DNA from: Nereida sp. MMG025
GTDB taxonomy: Bacteria; Pseudomonadota; Alphaproteobacteria; Rhodobacterales; Rhodobacteraceae
Length of the DNA: 64,000 nucleotides
NCBI RefSeq assembly: GCF_021654165.1
Contig: NZ_JAKFZN010000004.1
Coordinates: 62,001 to 126,000, forward strand
Reading direction: 5' to 3'
In this document: positions 17,837-27,009 of the stretch, in pieces
Position numbering within the stretch: the first letter of the stretch is position 1
How the letters are laid out: each line of letters opens with the position of its first letter
The notes under the pieces: generated by a model
What the model saw: the letters and a program-made list of their open reading frames with translations, nothing else
The model's database searches: none
Told to the model about the DNA's origin: nothing
Translations under genes and position numbers: made by a program

Positions 17837-18558
17837 AATCCATCATCATCACGGGTGCAAGCAACGGCATTGGCGCAGTCACGGCGCAACATTTTTTGGC
17901 GCAAGGCTGGCGCGTCGGGTTGATTGCACGCAGCGCGGACAAGTTGCATCAGGTGGCAGATCGCAATCTGGCGGCTGTTGTCTTGCCCTGCGATGTCACC
18001 GATGAGGCGCAGGTGCAAAAGGCGTTTGCCGCCTTTGCCGAAAACCACCGCCTAGACGTTCTGTTCAACAATGCAGGCATGTTCGGTCCCCAAGCCAGTA
18101 TCGATGAAATCCCTTTGTCGGGGTGGCAAGAGACGGTGAACGTCAATCTGACGGGCATGTTTCTATGCGCGCGCGAAGCCTTCCGCATCATGCGCCACCA
18201 GACCCCGATGGGTGGGCGCATCATCAACAATGGCTCGATCAGCGCGCATTCTCCGCGTGAAGGATCAACCTGCTACACGACCACAAAACACGGGGTCAGC
18301 GGTCTGACCAAAACCATCACGCTGGATGGCCGCCCGTTTGATATTGCCTGCGGTCAGATCGACATTGGCAATGCGCGCACCGATTTGGTGAAAGGGCTGG
18401 AAGAAACGCGCGCGGCCCAAGGCCTTGCGCCTTTGCCCACCATGGCCGTTGAGGATGTGGCGCGTGCGGTGATGCATATGGCCGACTTGCCGGCCGAGGC
18501 GAATGTGCAAAGCATGATGATCATGGCAAGCAAGATGCCCCATATCGGGCGCGGCTAA
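17833..18558 (+). CDS. Short-chain dehydrogenase/reductase
   Basis: A 241-aa NAD(P)-dependent oxidoreductase. The nucleotide site TGASNGIG (residues 7-14), NNAG, the active-site serine region NGSISAHSPREG and the catalytic pair YTTTK are all present. The substrate is not predictable. Its start overlaps the helicase stop, indicating co-transcription with the luxI-helicase unit. Confidence 0.85.
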   Translation: MKSIIITGASNGIGAVTAQHFLAQGWRVGLIARSADKLHQVADRNLAAVVLPCDVTDEAQVQKAFAAFAENHRLDVLFNNAGMFGPQASIDEIPLSGWQETVNVNLTGMFLCAREAFRIMRHQTPMGGRIINNGSISAHSPREGSTCYTTTKHGVSGLTKTITLDGRPFDIACGQIDIGNARTDLVKGLEETRAAQGLAPLPTMAVEDVARAVMHMADLPAEANVQSMMIMASKMPHIGRG

Positions 18559-18574
18559 CGACGATCTGGCGCCC

Positions 18575-19330
18575 CTAAGACTGGAACAATCTGAACACGG
18601 CAGATGCGCCCCAACCCGCGGCGATTGCAATCGCCAAGGCAACGATCCCGTAAAGGTAGGGTTGATCGTGGGCAAGGTTGTAAAGCAGACGTTCCAGCCC
18701 CGCTTTGCGCACATCGATGCTGGAACTGAACGAGGAAATCACGGCCTTGTCCTGGGTCAGATAGACGCTGACTTTGTAGGCCCCCTCAACAAGGTTCGCG
18801 GGCAGGGAGACCTCGGTGTTGAACAATGTGTTGTCGATCAATGTCGCGTTGCCTTCGCGCAATTGATACAGTCCTTCGTTCTGGCGAATGCGCATCAATG
18901 CTGCGGTGAAAGCTGCGGGGTCTTGCACGGTTTCGGGCGCCCCGACCGATCTGATGGCACGGGACAGCGTGATCTGGTTGCGCTGGTCGTCCGTGGCGCT
19001 GAGGATATCCCAGATGGGACGCGTGGTTGAAATCGCATAGAAGGACGGCGCTTCGTCCACCTCAACCTCAGCTGCGTTCACCCAGATGCCCAATCGGCGG
19101 GCTTTTTGATAAACGGTAACGGGTTGTTTGGGCCCTTCGACCGTCACGATGATATCCAGATCGGCCTGCGCCCCTTCGATACTTTCGTGTTTGATAGCAC
19201 CAAATACCAGAATATCTGACCCATCGAAGGTGGTTGTAATGGCCACTTCGCTTTCCGACAGGCCAAGCACAAGATCCTGCGCTTTGGCAGGCAAAGCGAG
19301 CGCGAGGCACAAGATCATCAATCGCCACAT
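18575..19330 (-). CDS. TIGR02186-family membrane-anchored protein
   Basis: A 251-aa protein with signal peptide (cleavage near AKAQ) and one C-terminal span (YGIVALAIAIAAGW), the bulk being extracytoplasmic. It resembles the TIGR02186 family of alphaproteobacterial proteins that typically accompany a TauE/SafE exporter gene; function unknown. Its start overlaps the exporter stop codon, so the two are translated together. Confidence 0.75.
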   Translation of the reverse strand: MWRLMILCLALALPAKAQDLVLGLSESEVAITTTFDGSDILVFGAIKHESIEGAQADLDIIVTVEGPKQPVTVYQKARRLGIWVNAAEVEVDEAPSFYAISTTRPIWDILSATDDQRNQITLSRAIRSVGAPETVQDPAAFTAALMRIRQNEGLYQLREGNATLIDNTLFNTEVSLPANLVEGAYKVSVYLTQDKAVISSFSSSIDVRKAGLERLLYNLAHDQPYLYGIVALAIAIAAGWGASAVFRLFQS

Positions 19331-20247
19331 CAGTGCCCGCCTCCCGTGCCGATGCTATAAAGCTCGGAGGGCATGATCAGCAGATCAAGCGCCAGTTTGC
19401 CGCAAACCGCCAGCACCATAATGGCCAGCAGAATGCGCAGCTGCTCGGCCTTCATCTTGGCGCCGATGCGCGTTCCAATCTGGGCACCGATCACACCGCC
19501 CACCAAAAGCAGAACCGCCAAAACCATATCAACCGTTTGGTTCGTCACCGCATGTAGCATGGTGGTAAACGCGGTCACAAAAATGATCTGGAACAGCGAT
19601 GTGCCAACAACCACTTTGGTGGGCATCCCAAGCAAATAGATCATCGCAGGCACCATGATAAACCCGCCACCGACCCCCATGATCGCCGCCAGAACCCCCA
19701 CGGTAACCCCGACAATCAGTGGGGGGATCACACTTATATAAAGCCCCGATACACGGAACTTCATTTTGAAAGGCAGGGCATGTATCCATGTGTGGTTTTT
19801 GCGCTTGGGCGGGGCGCCCGCGCGTTTGGTTCGGCGGATTGCGTTCAGGCTTTCGACAAACATCAAACTGCCGATGACGCCTAGGAAAACAACGTAGCAC
19901 AGCTTGACCAGCAGATCGACTTGGCCAAGCGATTTGAGGTAGTTGAACAAAACAACACCCATGCCCGCACCCACAAGGCCGCCGATCAGCAAAACGGTGC
20001 CCATCCTCAAATCAACCGATTTGCGCCGAAGATGCGCCAGCACGCCCGAGAAGCTGGATGCAACGATTTGATTGGCTTCGGTTGCGACAGCAACAGCAGG
20101 GGGAATGCCGATGAAAAACAGCAGTGGCGTCATCAGAAAACCGCCACCCACGCCGAACATACCCGACAGGATCCCGACGATACCGCCAAGACCCAGAAGC
20201 AAAAAGGCGTTCACAGACACCTCGGCTATGGGCAGGTAAATTTGCAT
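19330..20247 (-). CDS. TauE/SafE-family sulfite/anion exporter
   Basis: A 305-aa inner-membrane protein with 8 or so spans. Two family repeats are visible: GLGGIVGILSGMFGVGGGF at residues about 18-36 and VTVGVLAAIMGVGGGFIMVP in the second half. Members export sulfite, sulfoacetate or related organosulfonates; the substrate here is not shown, and no sulfonate-degradation genes are nearby. It is first in a two-gene unit with the TIGR02186 protein. Confidence 0.85.
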   Translation of the reverse strand: MQIYLPIAEVSVNAFLLLGLGGIVGILSGMFGVGGGFLMTPLLFFIGIPPAVAVATEANQIVASSFSGVLAHLRRKSVDLRMGTVLLIGGLVGAGMGVVLFNYLKSLGQVDLLVKLCYVVFLGVIGSLMFVESLNAIRRTKRAGAPPKRKNHTWIHALPFKMKFRVSGLYISVIPPLIVGVTVGVLAAIMGVGGGFIMVPAMIYLLGMPTKVVVGTSLFQIIFVTAFTTMLHAVTNQTVDMVLAVLLLVGGVIGAQIGTRIGAKMKAEQLRILLAIMVLAVCGKLALDLLIMPSELYSIGTGGGH

Positions 20248-20338
20248 GACCTTATCTGACGCGGAATGGGCCGATCTTCAACGGCCAATTCTGCACTGCA
20301 GATAAGTCCAGTCCGCGACAAATCGGAGCGAATTGGCC

Positions 20339-21316
20339 CTAGCGTTCTTTCACATAGGGCTCGCCGCCTGCGCGTGGCGGAATGGCCTTCCCCACAAAGC
20401 CTGCCAGAATGACAACGGTCAGAACATAGGGCAGGGCATCCAGCAGTTGGACCTGCACCTTGAACCCGAACGCAGCCTCAAGCAGATCAGGGCGCAGGGC
20501 AATTGCCTGCAGATACCCAAAGAGCAGACACGCCCCAAGCGCATACCACGGCCGCCATTTGGCAAAGATCAGCGCAGCCAGTGCGATATAGCCCCGTCCT
20601 GCGGTCATATCCTTAACGAACCCTGCCTGCAGCGCGGTGGCCAGATAGGTGCCAGCGATCCCGCACAACACACCGCAGATCAGCACCGCCATGTAGCGCA
20701 GGAACACAACATTGATGCCAGCGGTATCAACGGCGGCAGGGTTTTCCCCCACGGCGCGAAGGCGCAGGCCGAAGCGGGTTGAAAAGAGGATCCACCATGT
20801 CAGCGGCACGGCTGCAAAGGCCACATAGACCAACAGGTCATGGCCAAGGATCAGGTTTGCCAAGACCGGCCCGACGACAGGCATCGCGGCGATTGTATCC
20901 AGTCCGGGAAATTCCAATGCGTTGAAGCGGGCCTCTTCGGGCAGCGACGGGGTGCGCCCGCCTTGTTTGAACCATGTCTGCGCAATAAGAACGGTCAGGC
21001 CAGCGGCAAGGAAGTTGATAGCCACACCGCTGATTAACTGGTTGCCGCGAAATGTGATGGATGCCAGCCCGTGAATGACTGCCAAAACCATCGAGGCGCC
21101 AATCCCCGCCAATAGGCCAAGCCAGACCGACTCGGTGCTATAGGCGATCGCCGCCGAGAAAAACGCGGCGACAAGCATCTTGCCCTCAAGCCCGATATCA
21201 AAAATGCCGGCGCGTTCGCTAAAAAGCCCGGCAAGACAGGCCAGCAACAAAGGCGTGCCAAGCCGCAGAGAGCTTTCCAGCACGGGCAGCGAAAAAAGGT
21301 TCAGAAACTCAATCAT
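20339..21316 (-). CDS. BMP-type ABC transporter permease 2 (nucleoside uptake)
   Basis: A 325-aa membrane protein of the YufQ/NupQ type, with about eight spans and the block FSERAGIFDIGLEGKMLVAA near the N-terminus. It forms the membrane channel with permease 1. Start overlaps the permease 1 stop (ATGA at 21313). Last gene of the unit. Confidence 0.88.
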   Translation of the reverse strand: MIEFLNLFSLPVLESSLRLGTPLLLACLAGLFSERAGIFDIGLEGKMLVAAFFSAAIAYSTESVWLGLLAGIGASMVLAVIHGLASITFRGNQLISGVAINFLAAGLTVLIAQTWFKQGGRTPSLPEEARFNALEFPGLDTIAAMPVVGPVLANLILGHDLLVYVAFAAVPLTWWILFSTRFGLRLRAVGENPAAVDTAGINVVFLRYMAVLICGVLCGIAGTYLATALQAGFVKDMTAGRGYIALAALIFAKWRPWYALGACLLFGYLQAIALRPDLLEAAFGFKVQVQLLDALPYVLTVVILAGFVGKAIPPRAGGEPYVKER

Positions 21317-22413
21317 GCCGTGGCCCCTTTCTTGCGCAGGGCAAGGAATAGTTTTTCCAGCGGCATGCGGATCATATTATCCAGCGCGCCTGTGAAGAGG
21401 ATCACAAGCGCTTGGATCACCGTGACCAGCTCACGCGGGATCGAGGTCCAAAGCCCAAGCTCGGCCCCGCCTTGATACAAAAACCCGAACAGAAGGGCGG
21501 CCACGAAAATGCCAAACGGATGATTGCGGCCCATCAGGGCAACAGCAATCCCGATGAACCCTGCGCCTTCTACACTATTCAGCACCAGTCGCTCGGCCTC
21601 GCCCATGACGTTATTGATGGCCATGCAGCCTGCCAGTGCGCCGCTGATGATCATCGCGATCATGATGATTTTCGTGGGGCTGATGCCTGCGTATTTGGCG
21701 GCGCTTTCGCTTTCGCCATATGCGCGGATTTCATAGCCCAGACGCGTGCGCCAGATCAGAAACCACACAGCAAAGCAGGCAGCCACGGCGACAAAGAAGG
21801 TCACATTTGCAGGTGCGCCGCGGAACAGCGGATTATCGGCTGTGCTGAACATATCCTGAAACGTGGGCAAATGGACGGCTTCGGGGAAGCGGGCGGTTGC
21901 AGGGTCCATCGCGCCTGCGGGTTTCAGCGCACCGACCAGCAAGTAGTTCAGCAAGGCCGCCGCGATAAAGTTGAACATGATGGTGGTGATGACGATATGA
22001 CTGCCGCGCTTGGCCTGCAAATAGGCAGGGATCGCGGCCCAGATTGCACCAAACAAACCCGCGCCGATGATCGCAACGACCAACGCAATCGTCCAGTGCG
22101 GCAAGGGCAGGTAGAGACAGCATAGCGCCACCCCAAGACCGCCAAGCATGGCCTGACCTTCACCGCCGATGTTGAACATCCGCGCATGGAACGCCACAGC
22201 GACAGCCAGCCCCGTGAACATGAAATTGGTGGCGTAATACAGCGTGTAGCCCCATCCGTTCGTGCTGCCCAATGCGCCTTGGACCATCAGCTTGATGGCT
22301 TCGCCAGCGTCTTGGCCGCTGGCGATAATCATCAATGCAGACAGCACCGCCGCAAGGATCAGCCCGATCAGGGGGATCAGCACAATATCGGCCCAACGTG
22401 GTAGAACGTCCAT
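21313..22413 (-). CDS. BMP-type ABC transporter permease 1 (nucleoside uptake)
   Basis: A 366-aa permease of the YufP/NupP type, about nine spans, with ARMFNIGGEGQAMLGGLGVA in the middle and a longer N-terminus than permease 2. It begins 3 bp after the ATPase stop codon; its ribosome site AAGGAGGTG overlaps the end of the ATPase gene. Confidence 0.88.
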   Translation of the reverse strand: MDVLPRWADIVLIPLIGLILAAVLSALMIIASGQDAGEAIKLMVQGALGSTNGWGYTLYYATNFMFTGLAVAVAFHARMFNIGGEGQAMLGGLGVALCCLYLPLPHWTIALVVAIIGAGLFGAIWAAIPAYLQAKRGSHIVITTIMFNFIAAALLNYLLVGALKPAGAMDPATARFPEAVHLPTFQDMFSTADNPLFRGAPANVTFFVAVAACFAVWFLIWRTRLGYEIRAYGESESAAKYAGISPTKIIMIAMIISGALAGCMAINNVMGEAERLVLNSVEGAGFIGIAVALMGRNHPFGIFVAALLFGFLYQGGAELGLWTSIPRELVTVIQALVILFTGALDNMIRMPLEKLFLALRKKGATA

Positions 22414-22416
22414 CGC

Positions 22417-24015
22417 TTACACCTCCTTGCTGGCGTCGCCTGAGGCGTAGGCCAGTTGGTCCTGGATCGCTTGCACGGTTGATCCTTCGGGCTCGCGGGT
22501 CATGCCTGCCATCATCAATCCCAATTCTTTTTCGTCTGTTTGTGCGGGGTCGCGCTCGCCCATCATCTGGCCGTCGAACATCACTGCGATGCGGTCGGAC
22601 AGCGCGAGGATTTCTTCCAGTTCGACAGAGACCAGCAAGATCGCTTTGCCCTGATCGCGCAAGGCGACGATCTGTTGGTGAATGAATTCAATCGCGCCAA
22701 TGTCCACGCCGCGTGTGGGTTGACCGATGAGCAGCAGGTCAGGGTTGCGTTCGATCTCGCGGGCCAGAACGATCTTTTGCTGGTTTCCGCCGCTGAACGA
22801 TTTGGCCTCTAGTTTGGGATTGGGGGGGCGCACGTCAAAGCGCCCCATTTTTTCTTCGGTGTCACTGCGCAGGGCGGCGTTGTCCATCATCAGGCGACTG
22901 CGGTTGTAGCGCGCATCATGGTGGTATCCGAAGCCGGTATTTTCCCACGCCGCGAAATTCATGATCAGACCTTCGCGTTGGCGGTCTTCGGGGACATGCG
23001 CGATGCCGCGCGCGCGGCGCGATTGCCCGTCACTGTATTTTCCGGTCAGGTCAATCTCTTGCCCGTTCAGTGTGACGCGTCCCGTGGCGCGTTCGATGCC
23101 GCCCAGAACCTCCAGTAACTCCGACTGCCCATTGCCTGCCACACCCGCAATCCCAAGGATTTCGCCAGCGCGGACCTGAAGGTTAACCCCCTTAAGACGG
23201 TGAACACCCTTGTCGTCGGTCACATTCAGGTCTTGCACATCCAGCACCACTGCGCCCGGTTGGGCGGGCGCTTTGTCAACGCGCAGCAGGACTTTGCGGC
23301 CCACCATCAACTCGGCCAGATGCTCGGGGTTTGTTTCGGATGTTTTGACCGTGGCTGTCATCTCGCCGCGGCGCATGACGCTGACGGTGTCGGTGGCTTC
23401 CATGATCTCGCGCAACTTGTGGGTGATCAGGATGATCGTTTTGCCCTCGTCCTTGAGGCGGTGAAGGATGCGGAAAAGCTGATCAGCCTCGGCAGGGGTC
23501 AGCACGCCCGTCGGCTCGTCCAAAATCAGGATATCGGCCTGACGGTAGAGCGCCTTGAGGATTTCAACGCGTTGCTGCATGCCCACGCCGATGTCTTCGA
23601 TCTTGGCATCGGGGTCCACGTTCAACTCATATTCACTGGCCAACTCGGTCAGCAGTTTGCGGGCTTTGCGCAGCGACGGGCGCAACAGGCCACCGTCCTC
23701 GGCGCCCAGAACAACGTTTTCAAGCACAGTGAAGTTTTCGACCAGTTTGAAGTGCTGGAACACCATACCGATGCCTGCCGAAATGGCGGCCTGGCTATCG
23801 GGAATTTTCGTTTCGCGCCCGTTGATAAAAATCTCGCCTTTGTCGGCTTTGTAGAACCCGTAAAGAATGCTCATCAGGGTCGATTTGCCCGCGCCGTTTT
23901 CACCGATGATCCCGTGGATCGTGCCCGGCATCACGCGGATCGAAATGTCTTTGTTGGCTTGAACGGGACCAAAGGCTTTGGAAATGCCTTTCAGCTCAAT
24001 CGCGGGATGTGTCAT
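22417..24015 (-). CDS. BMP-type ABC transporter ATPase (double ATP-binding cassette)
   Basis: A 532-aa ATPase with two nucleotide-binding domains, like YufO/NupO and RbsA. The first has GENGAGKSTLM and VGMQQRVEILKALYRQADILILDEPTG; the second has GVAGNGQSELL, SGGNQQKIVLAREI and DLLLIGQPTRG. The degenerate Walker A of the second half (GNGQSE) is normal for the family. The start MTHPAIELKG at 24015 is chosen over an upstream in-frame start that would lie in the terminator hairpin. Confidence 0.9.
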   Translation of the reverse strand: MTHPAIELKGISKAFGPVQANKDISIRVMPGTIHGIIGENGAGKSTLMSILYGFYKADKGEIFINGRETKIPDSQAAISAGIGMVFQHFKLVENFTVLENVVLGAEDGGLLRPSLRKARKLLTELASEYELNVDPDAKIEDIGVGMQQRVEILKALYRQADILILDEPTGVLTPAEADQLFRILHRLKDEGKTIILITHKLREIMEATDTVSVMRRGEMTATVKTSETNPEHLAELMVGRKVLLRVDKAPAQPGAVVLDVQDLNVTDDKGVHRLKGVNLQVRAGEILGIAGVAGNGQSELLEVLGGIERATGRVTLNGQEIDLTGKYSDGQSRRARGIAHVPEDRQREGLIMNFAAWENTGFGYHHDARYNRSRLMMDNAALRSDTEEKMGRFDVRPPNPKLEAKSFSGGNQQKIVLAREIERNPDLLLIGQPTRGVDIGAIEFIHQQIVALRDQGKAILLVSVELEEILALSDRIAVMFDGQMMGERDPAQTDEKELGLMMAGMTREPEGSTVQAIQDQLAYASGDASKEV

Positions 24016-24034
24016 GGGGCGGCCTTTGAAAAGA

Positions 24035-24068
24035 GAAGGGCCGCGCAACCCGTGTCGCGCGGCCCTTT
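24035..24068 (-). terminator. Intra-operon hairpin between binding protein and ATPase genes
   Basis: AAGGGCCGCGC/GCGCGGCCCTT stem with a 10-base loop, then CTCTTTTC on the minus strand. It sits between the binding-protein stop and the ATPase start, so it likely stops most transcripts and keeps the binding protein in excess. Confidence 0.75.
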
Positions 24069-24078
24069 GTATCAGATC

Positions 24079-25074
24079 TTAGAAGTCCAGTGCAGGGCAG
24101 GATTCGTCTGACATGTAGTCATGGACAGTGATCTCGCCCGAGACGATTTGATCAGCCGCCCCGAAGGTTTTCGACAGCATAGCATAGCTGACGATGCCTT
24201 CGTTGTTGGCGTCCAGCGCCACGCCGACACCGCGGTTTGCAAGGCCCATCACGTTAAAGCCTGTTTCAAGGTCTTCGCCCTGTGACAGCGCATCATAAAC
24301 CGCGTTGTCCACACGCTTGAGCATGGAGGTCAGAACCTGGCCCGGGTGCAGATAGTTCTGGTTGGCGTCCACACCGATCGACAGGATGCCTTCGTCAGCG
24401 GCAGTTTGCAGAACACCAACGCCTGTGCCACCAGCCGCAGCATAGACCACGTCAGAGCCCTGGCTGATCTGCGCTTTTGTCAGCTCCGATCCTTTCACGG
24501 GATCGTTCCAAGCGGCGGGCGTTGTGCCTGTCATATTGGCGATCACTGTGACATCTGGGTTTGCGGCTTTGGCCCCTTGGGCGTAGCCGCAGGCGAACTT
24601 GCGGATCAGCGGGATGTCCATGCCACCGATGAACGATACTGTGCCAGTCTCAGAGGCTTCAGCAGCCATGATACCCGCCAGATACGAGCCTTCGTGTTCG
24701 TTAAACACAACCGAACGGACGTTTGGCGCATCCACGACCATATCGATGATGGCGAATTTTGTGTCAGGATAGTCGGCCGCCACTTCCTCAAGGGCAGAGC
24801 CAAAGGCAAAGCCGGCCATCACAATCGGGTTTGCGCCTGCTTCAGCAAAACGGCGCAGGGCCTGTTCGCGCTGCGCATCGGATTGCAATTCGATCTCGCG
24901 GAAGGTGCCGCCTGTTTCCTCGGCCCAACGTGTCGCGCCGTTGAACGCGCTTTCGTTGAAGGATTTGTCGAACTTGCCACCAAGGTCAAAGATGATTGCA
25001 GGCTCGGCCCACGCAGCACCTGCGGTCAGGGCAAGGCCCGTAGCAGCACTCATCAGTTTGGTCATCACGGTCAT
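24079..25074 (-). CDS. BMP-family ABC transporter substrate-binding protein
   Basis: A 331-aa periplasmic lipoprotein-type/secreted receptor of the PnrA/Med (BMP) family, which bind nucleosides. Signal peptide ends near AWAEPAIIFDLGG; the domain has DKSFNESAFNG, AGFAFGSALEEVA and FIGGMDIPLIRKF. There is no lipobox cysteine, so it is probably soluble. Start MTVMTKLMS at 25074 has GGGAGACATCC upstream; the longer open frame is rejected. It is the first gene of the transporter unit. Confidence 0.9.
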   Translation of the reverse strand: MTVMTKLMSAATGLALTAGAAWAEPAIIFDLGGKFDKSFNESAFNGATRWAEETGGTFREIELQSDAQREQALRRFAEAGANPIVMAGFAFGSALEEVAADYPDTKFAIIDMVVDAPNVRSVVFNEHEGSYLAGIMAAEASETGTVSFIGGMDIPLIRKFACGYAQGAKAANPDVTVIANMTGTTPAAWNDPVKGSELTKAQISQGSDVVYAAAGGTGVGVLQTAADEGILSIGVDANQNYLHPGQVLTSMLKRVDNAVYDALSQGEDLETGFNVMGLANRGVGVALDANNEGIVSYAMLSKTFGAADQIVSGEITVHDYMSDESCPALDF

Positions 25075-25254
25075 GGATGTCTCCCGAAGGTTTGTTGTTA
25101 TGTCGTTCAAAGGGGTTTCGCAGCAGATGCTTGGCCCCCCAGTCAAGCAGGCGATCCTGCTTGGATCACGCGTCCGAGTAGGCCGCAGCCACGCGGGAGG
25201 GTCAATAGGATTCTGCCAAATTGACGCAGCGCCAAACGGGAATCGCATGGTTTT

Positions 25255-25689
25255 TCATCGGCTTTTGACGGGCAAAGCCCGCGTCATTACGATAGCGTCG
25301 ATCCATTGGCGCTCGGGCGTTTGATAATACCGTGGCCGCATCCCCACCGTCGAGAATCCTATGGCGTGATAAAGCCCGATAGCAGGCGCGTTAGTAGAGG
25401 CGACTTCCAAAAAGATTTGTCTGCTTCCTGAACGATGCGCCAGTTCAAAAAGCCTGTGCAGCACGCGGCGCGCGTGGCCTTGTTTTTGGTGGTCAGGGTG
25501 GGTTGCGATGGTCAGCAACTCGGTCTCATCCACCACGGTGCGCGCAATGGCAAAACACGTGGCGTCGCCCACAAGATGCATCCCCGACTGCGCCAACAGG
25601 TCATCTATTTCCTTGGCCGTCCATGGGCGAGGGACGTCAAATGCGGCTGAATGGGTTGCGGCAAGCTGAGTGGAAATCGGCGTCCGCAT
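25255..25689 (-). CDS. rimI: Ribosomal protein S18 alanine N-acetyltransferase-type GNAT protein
   Basis: A 144-aa GNAT acetyltransferase with the acetyl-CoA loop HPDHQKQGHARRVLH near residue 73 and the RimI-like EVASTNAPAIGLYHAIGF. It follows tsaB by 3 bp, the usual pairing. The substrate S18 is assumed from family and context. Confidence 0.82.
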   Translation of the reverse strand: MRTPISTQLAATHSAAFDVPRPWTAKEIDDLLAQSGMHLVGDATCFAIARTVVDETELLTIATHPDHQKQGHARRVLHRLFELAHRSGSRQIFLEVASTNAPAIGLYHAIGFSTVGMRPRYYQTPERQWIDAIVMTRALPVKSR

Positions 25690-25692
25690 GGG

Positions 25693-26286
25693 TCAATCAA
25701 GAATGACGGGCGGGGCATCCCGTGGCGGCGCAGCGTCTGCCGCACGCACGTAAAGCGGCTTGGGGGGCGCGGTGTCACTGCGGGTCGCTGCGATGCGGGC
25801 GATGCTTTCGGCAAATCCGTATGGGGCGATCTCGTTTCCCATGGCCCCGATGCGGGGGAAATCATCTGGCACATTGTCTTGTGGCCCGAAATGGATGCCG
25901 GTGTCGGGTGTGCCAAACCCTTGCCAGTAGACATGCGATAGGTTCGCCGACACGGTGCTATAGACGGGCGCGGTCTGGCCAAAGGCCGCAGCCTCAAGCG
26001 CGCTGACGCCGATTGCTGGAACGCCAAGCGATAGCGCCAGACCGCGGGCAGAGGCCACAGAGATGCGGATACCCGTGAAATTGCCAGGGCCCACGCCAAC
26101 CCCAATGCGGGTCAGGTCCGCCCATGTTGCGCCGCCTTTGGCCAGGGTATCCTCAAGGATCGGGAACAGCCGTTCGACATGGCCTTTGACCATGGGCTGA
26201 TAGATTGCCGACAAGGCAGCAACGCCATCAGGGTCCATCAGGCAAGTGGCGCAGGCCGCACCAGAGGTATCAAAAGCAAGGATCAT
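25693..26286 (-). CDS. tsaB: tRNA threonylcarbamoyladenosine biosynthesis protein TsaB
   Basis: Partner of TsaD in making t6A37 of tRNA. The 197-aa product starts MILAFDTSGAACATCL, typical ASKHA-fold N-terminus, with GVGVGPGNFTGIRI near residue 65. It is first in a unit with rimI. Confidence 0.9.
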   Translation of the reverse strand: MILAFDTSGAACATCLMDPDGVAALSAIYQPMVKGHVERLFPILEDTLAKGGATWADLTRIGVGVGPGNFTGIRISVASARGLALSLGVPAIGVSALEAAAFGQTAPVYSTVSANLSHVYWQGFGTPDTGIHFGPQDNVPDDFPRIGAMGNEIAPYGFAESIARIAATRSDTAPPKPLYVRAADAAPPRDAPPVILD

Positions 26287-26311
26287 GGCAGGTCTTTTGA
26301 CGGGAATGGTC

Positions 26312-26345
26312 CCAAAAGAAAAGGGTGCAGCCGACGCCGCACCCT
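26312..26345 (-). terminator. Terminator of nfuA
   Basis: Minus-strand stem AGGGTGC/GCACCCT with TTTTCTTTT following. Lies between tsaB start and nfuA stop. Confidence 0.8.
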
Positions 26346-26370
26346 GATCAAGGGTCGTTTGGTGATGCGA

Positions 26371-26931
26371 TCAGGCGGCGACGGGGCGCACTTCGATCAC
26401 TTCGGGGATGTAATGGCGCAGCAGGTTTTCGATGCCCATCTTTAGCGTCAAAGTCGACGACGGGCAGCCCGCACAGGCGCCTTGCATATGCAGATAAACG
26501 ATGCCGCGATCAAAGCCGTGAAAGGTGATATCGCCACCGTCTTGCGCCACGGCAGGGCGCACGCGCGTGTCCAGCAGCTCTTTGATCTGGCCCACGATCT
26601 CGCCGTCCTCGCCCGTGTGTTCGGCATGGCCCGAATTGCTATTTTCGCCTTCCATAACAGGCTGGCCCGACTGGTAGTGCTCCATGATGCCGCCCAAAAG
26701 GGCAGGTTTCAGGTGGTCCCACTCCTGATCGTCGGCTTTGGTCACAGTGATGAAATCCAGCCCAAAGAATACACCCGTTACACCCTCAACAGCGAACAGG
26801 CGCTTGGCCAAGGGCGATTTATCGGCGGTATCTGGCGATGGGAAATCGGCGGTGCCCATATCAAGGACGGCCTGACCCGGCAAAAACTTGAGCGTGGCAG
26901 GGTTTGGCGTGGATTCTGTCTGGATGAACAT
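26371..26931 (-). CDS. nfuA: NifU-family Fe-S cluster scaffold/carrier
   Basis: A 186-aa protein with an N-terminal Nfu domain (FIQTESTPNPATLKFLPG) and a C-terminal NifU domain containing the cluster-binding GACAGCPSSTLTL (CXXC). This is the arrangement of alphaproteobacterial/mitochondrial Nfu proteins delivering 4Fe-4S clusters. Start MFIQTEST at 26931 with AGGAGAATT upstream; the extension to 26982 is unlikely. Confidence 0.9.
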   Translation of the reverse strand: MFIQTESTPNPATLKFLPGQAVLDMGTADFPSPDTADKSPLAKRLFAVEGVTGVFFGLDFITVTKADDQEWDHLKPALLGGIMEHYQSGQPVMEGENSNSGHAEHTGEDGEIVGQIKELLDTRVRPAVAQDGGDITFHGFDRGIVYLHMQGACAGCPSSTLTLKMGIENLLRHYIPEVIEVRPVAA

Positions 26932-27009
26932 GTGCAATTCTCCTTTGACTAAGGATATGCGTGTCAGGCTCTTGATAGTCAAGGTTTAGAACGGTTCTAA
27001 GGTTGCGAT

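Noticed and set aside
20283-20338. Inverted repeat GGCCAATTC/GAATTGGCC after the nucleoside importer genes
   Set aside because: Arms are 9 bp with a 38-base loop and no T-run; probably chance or a weak structure.
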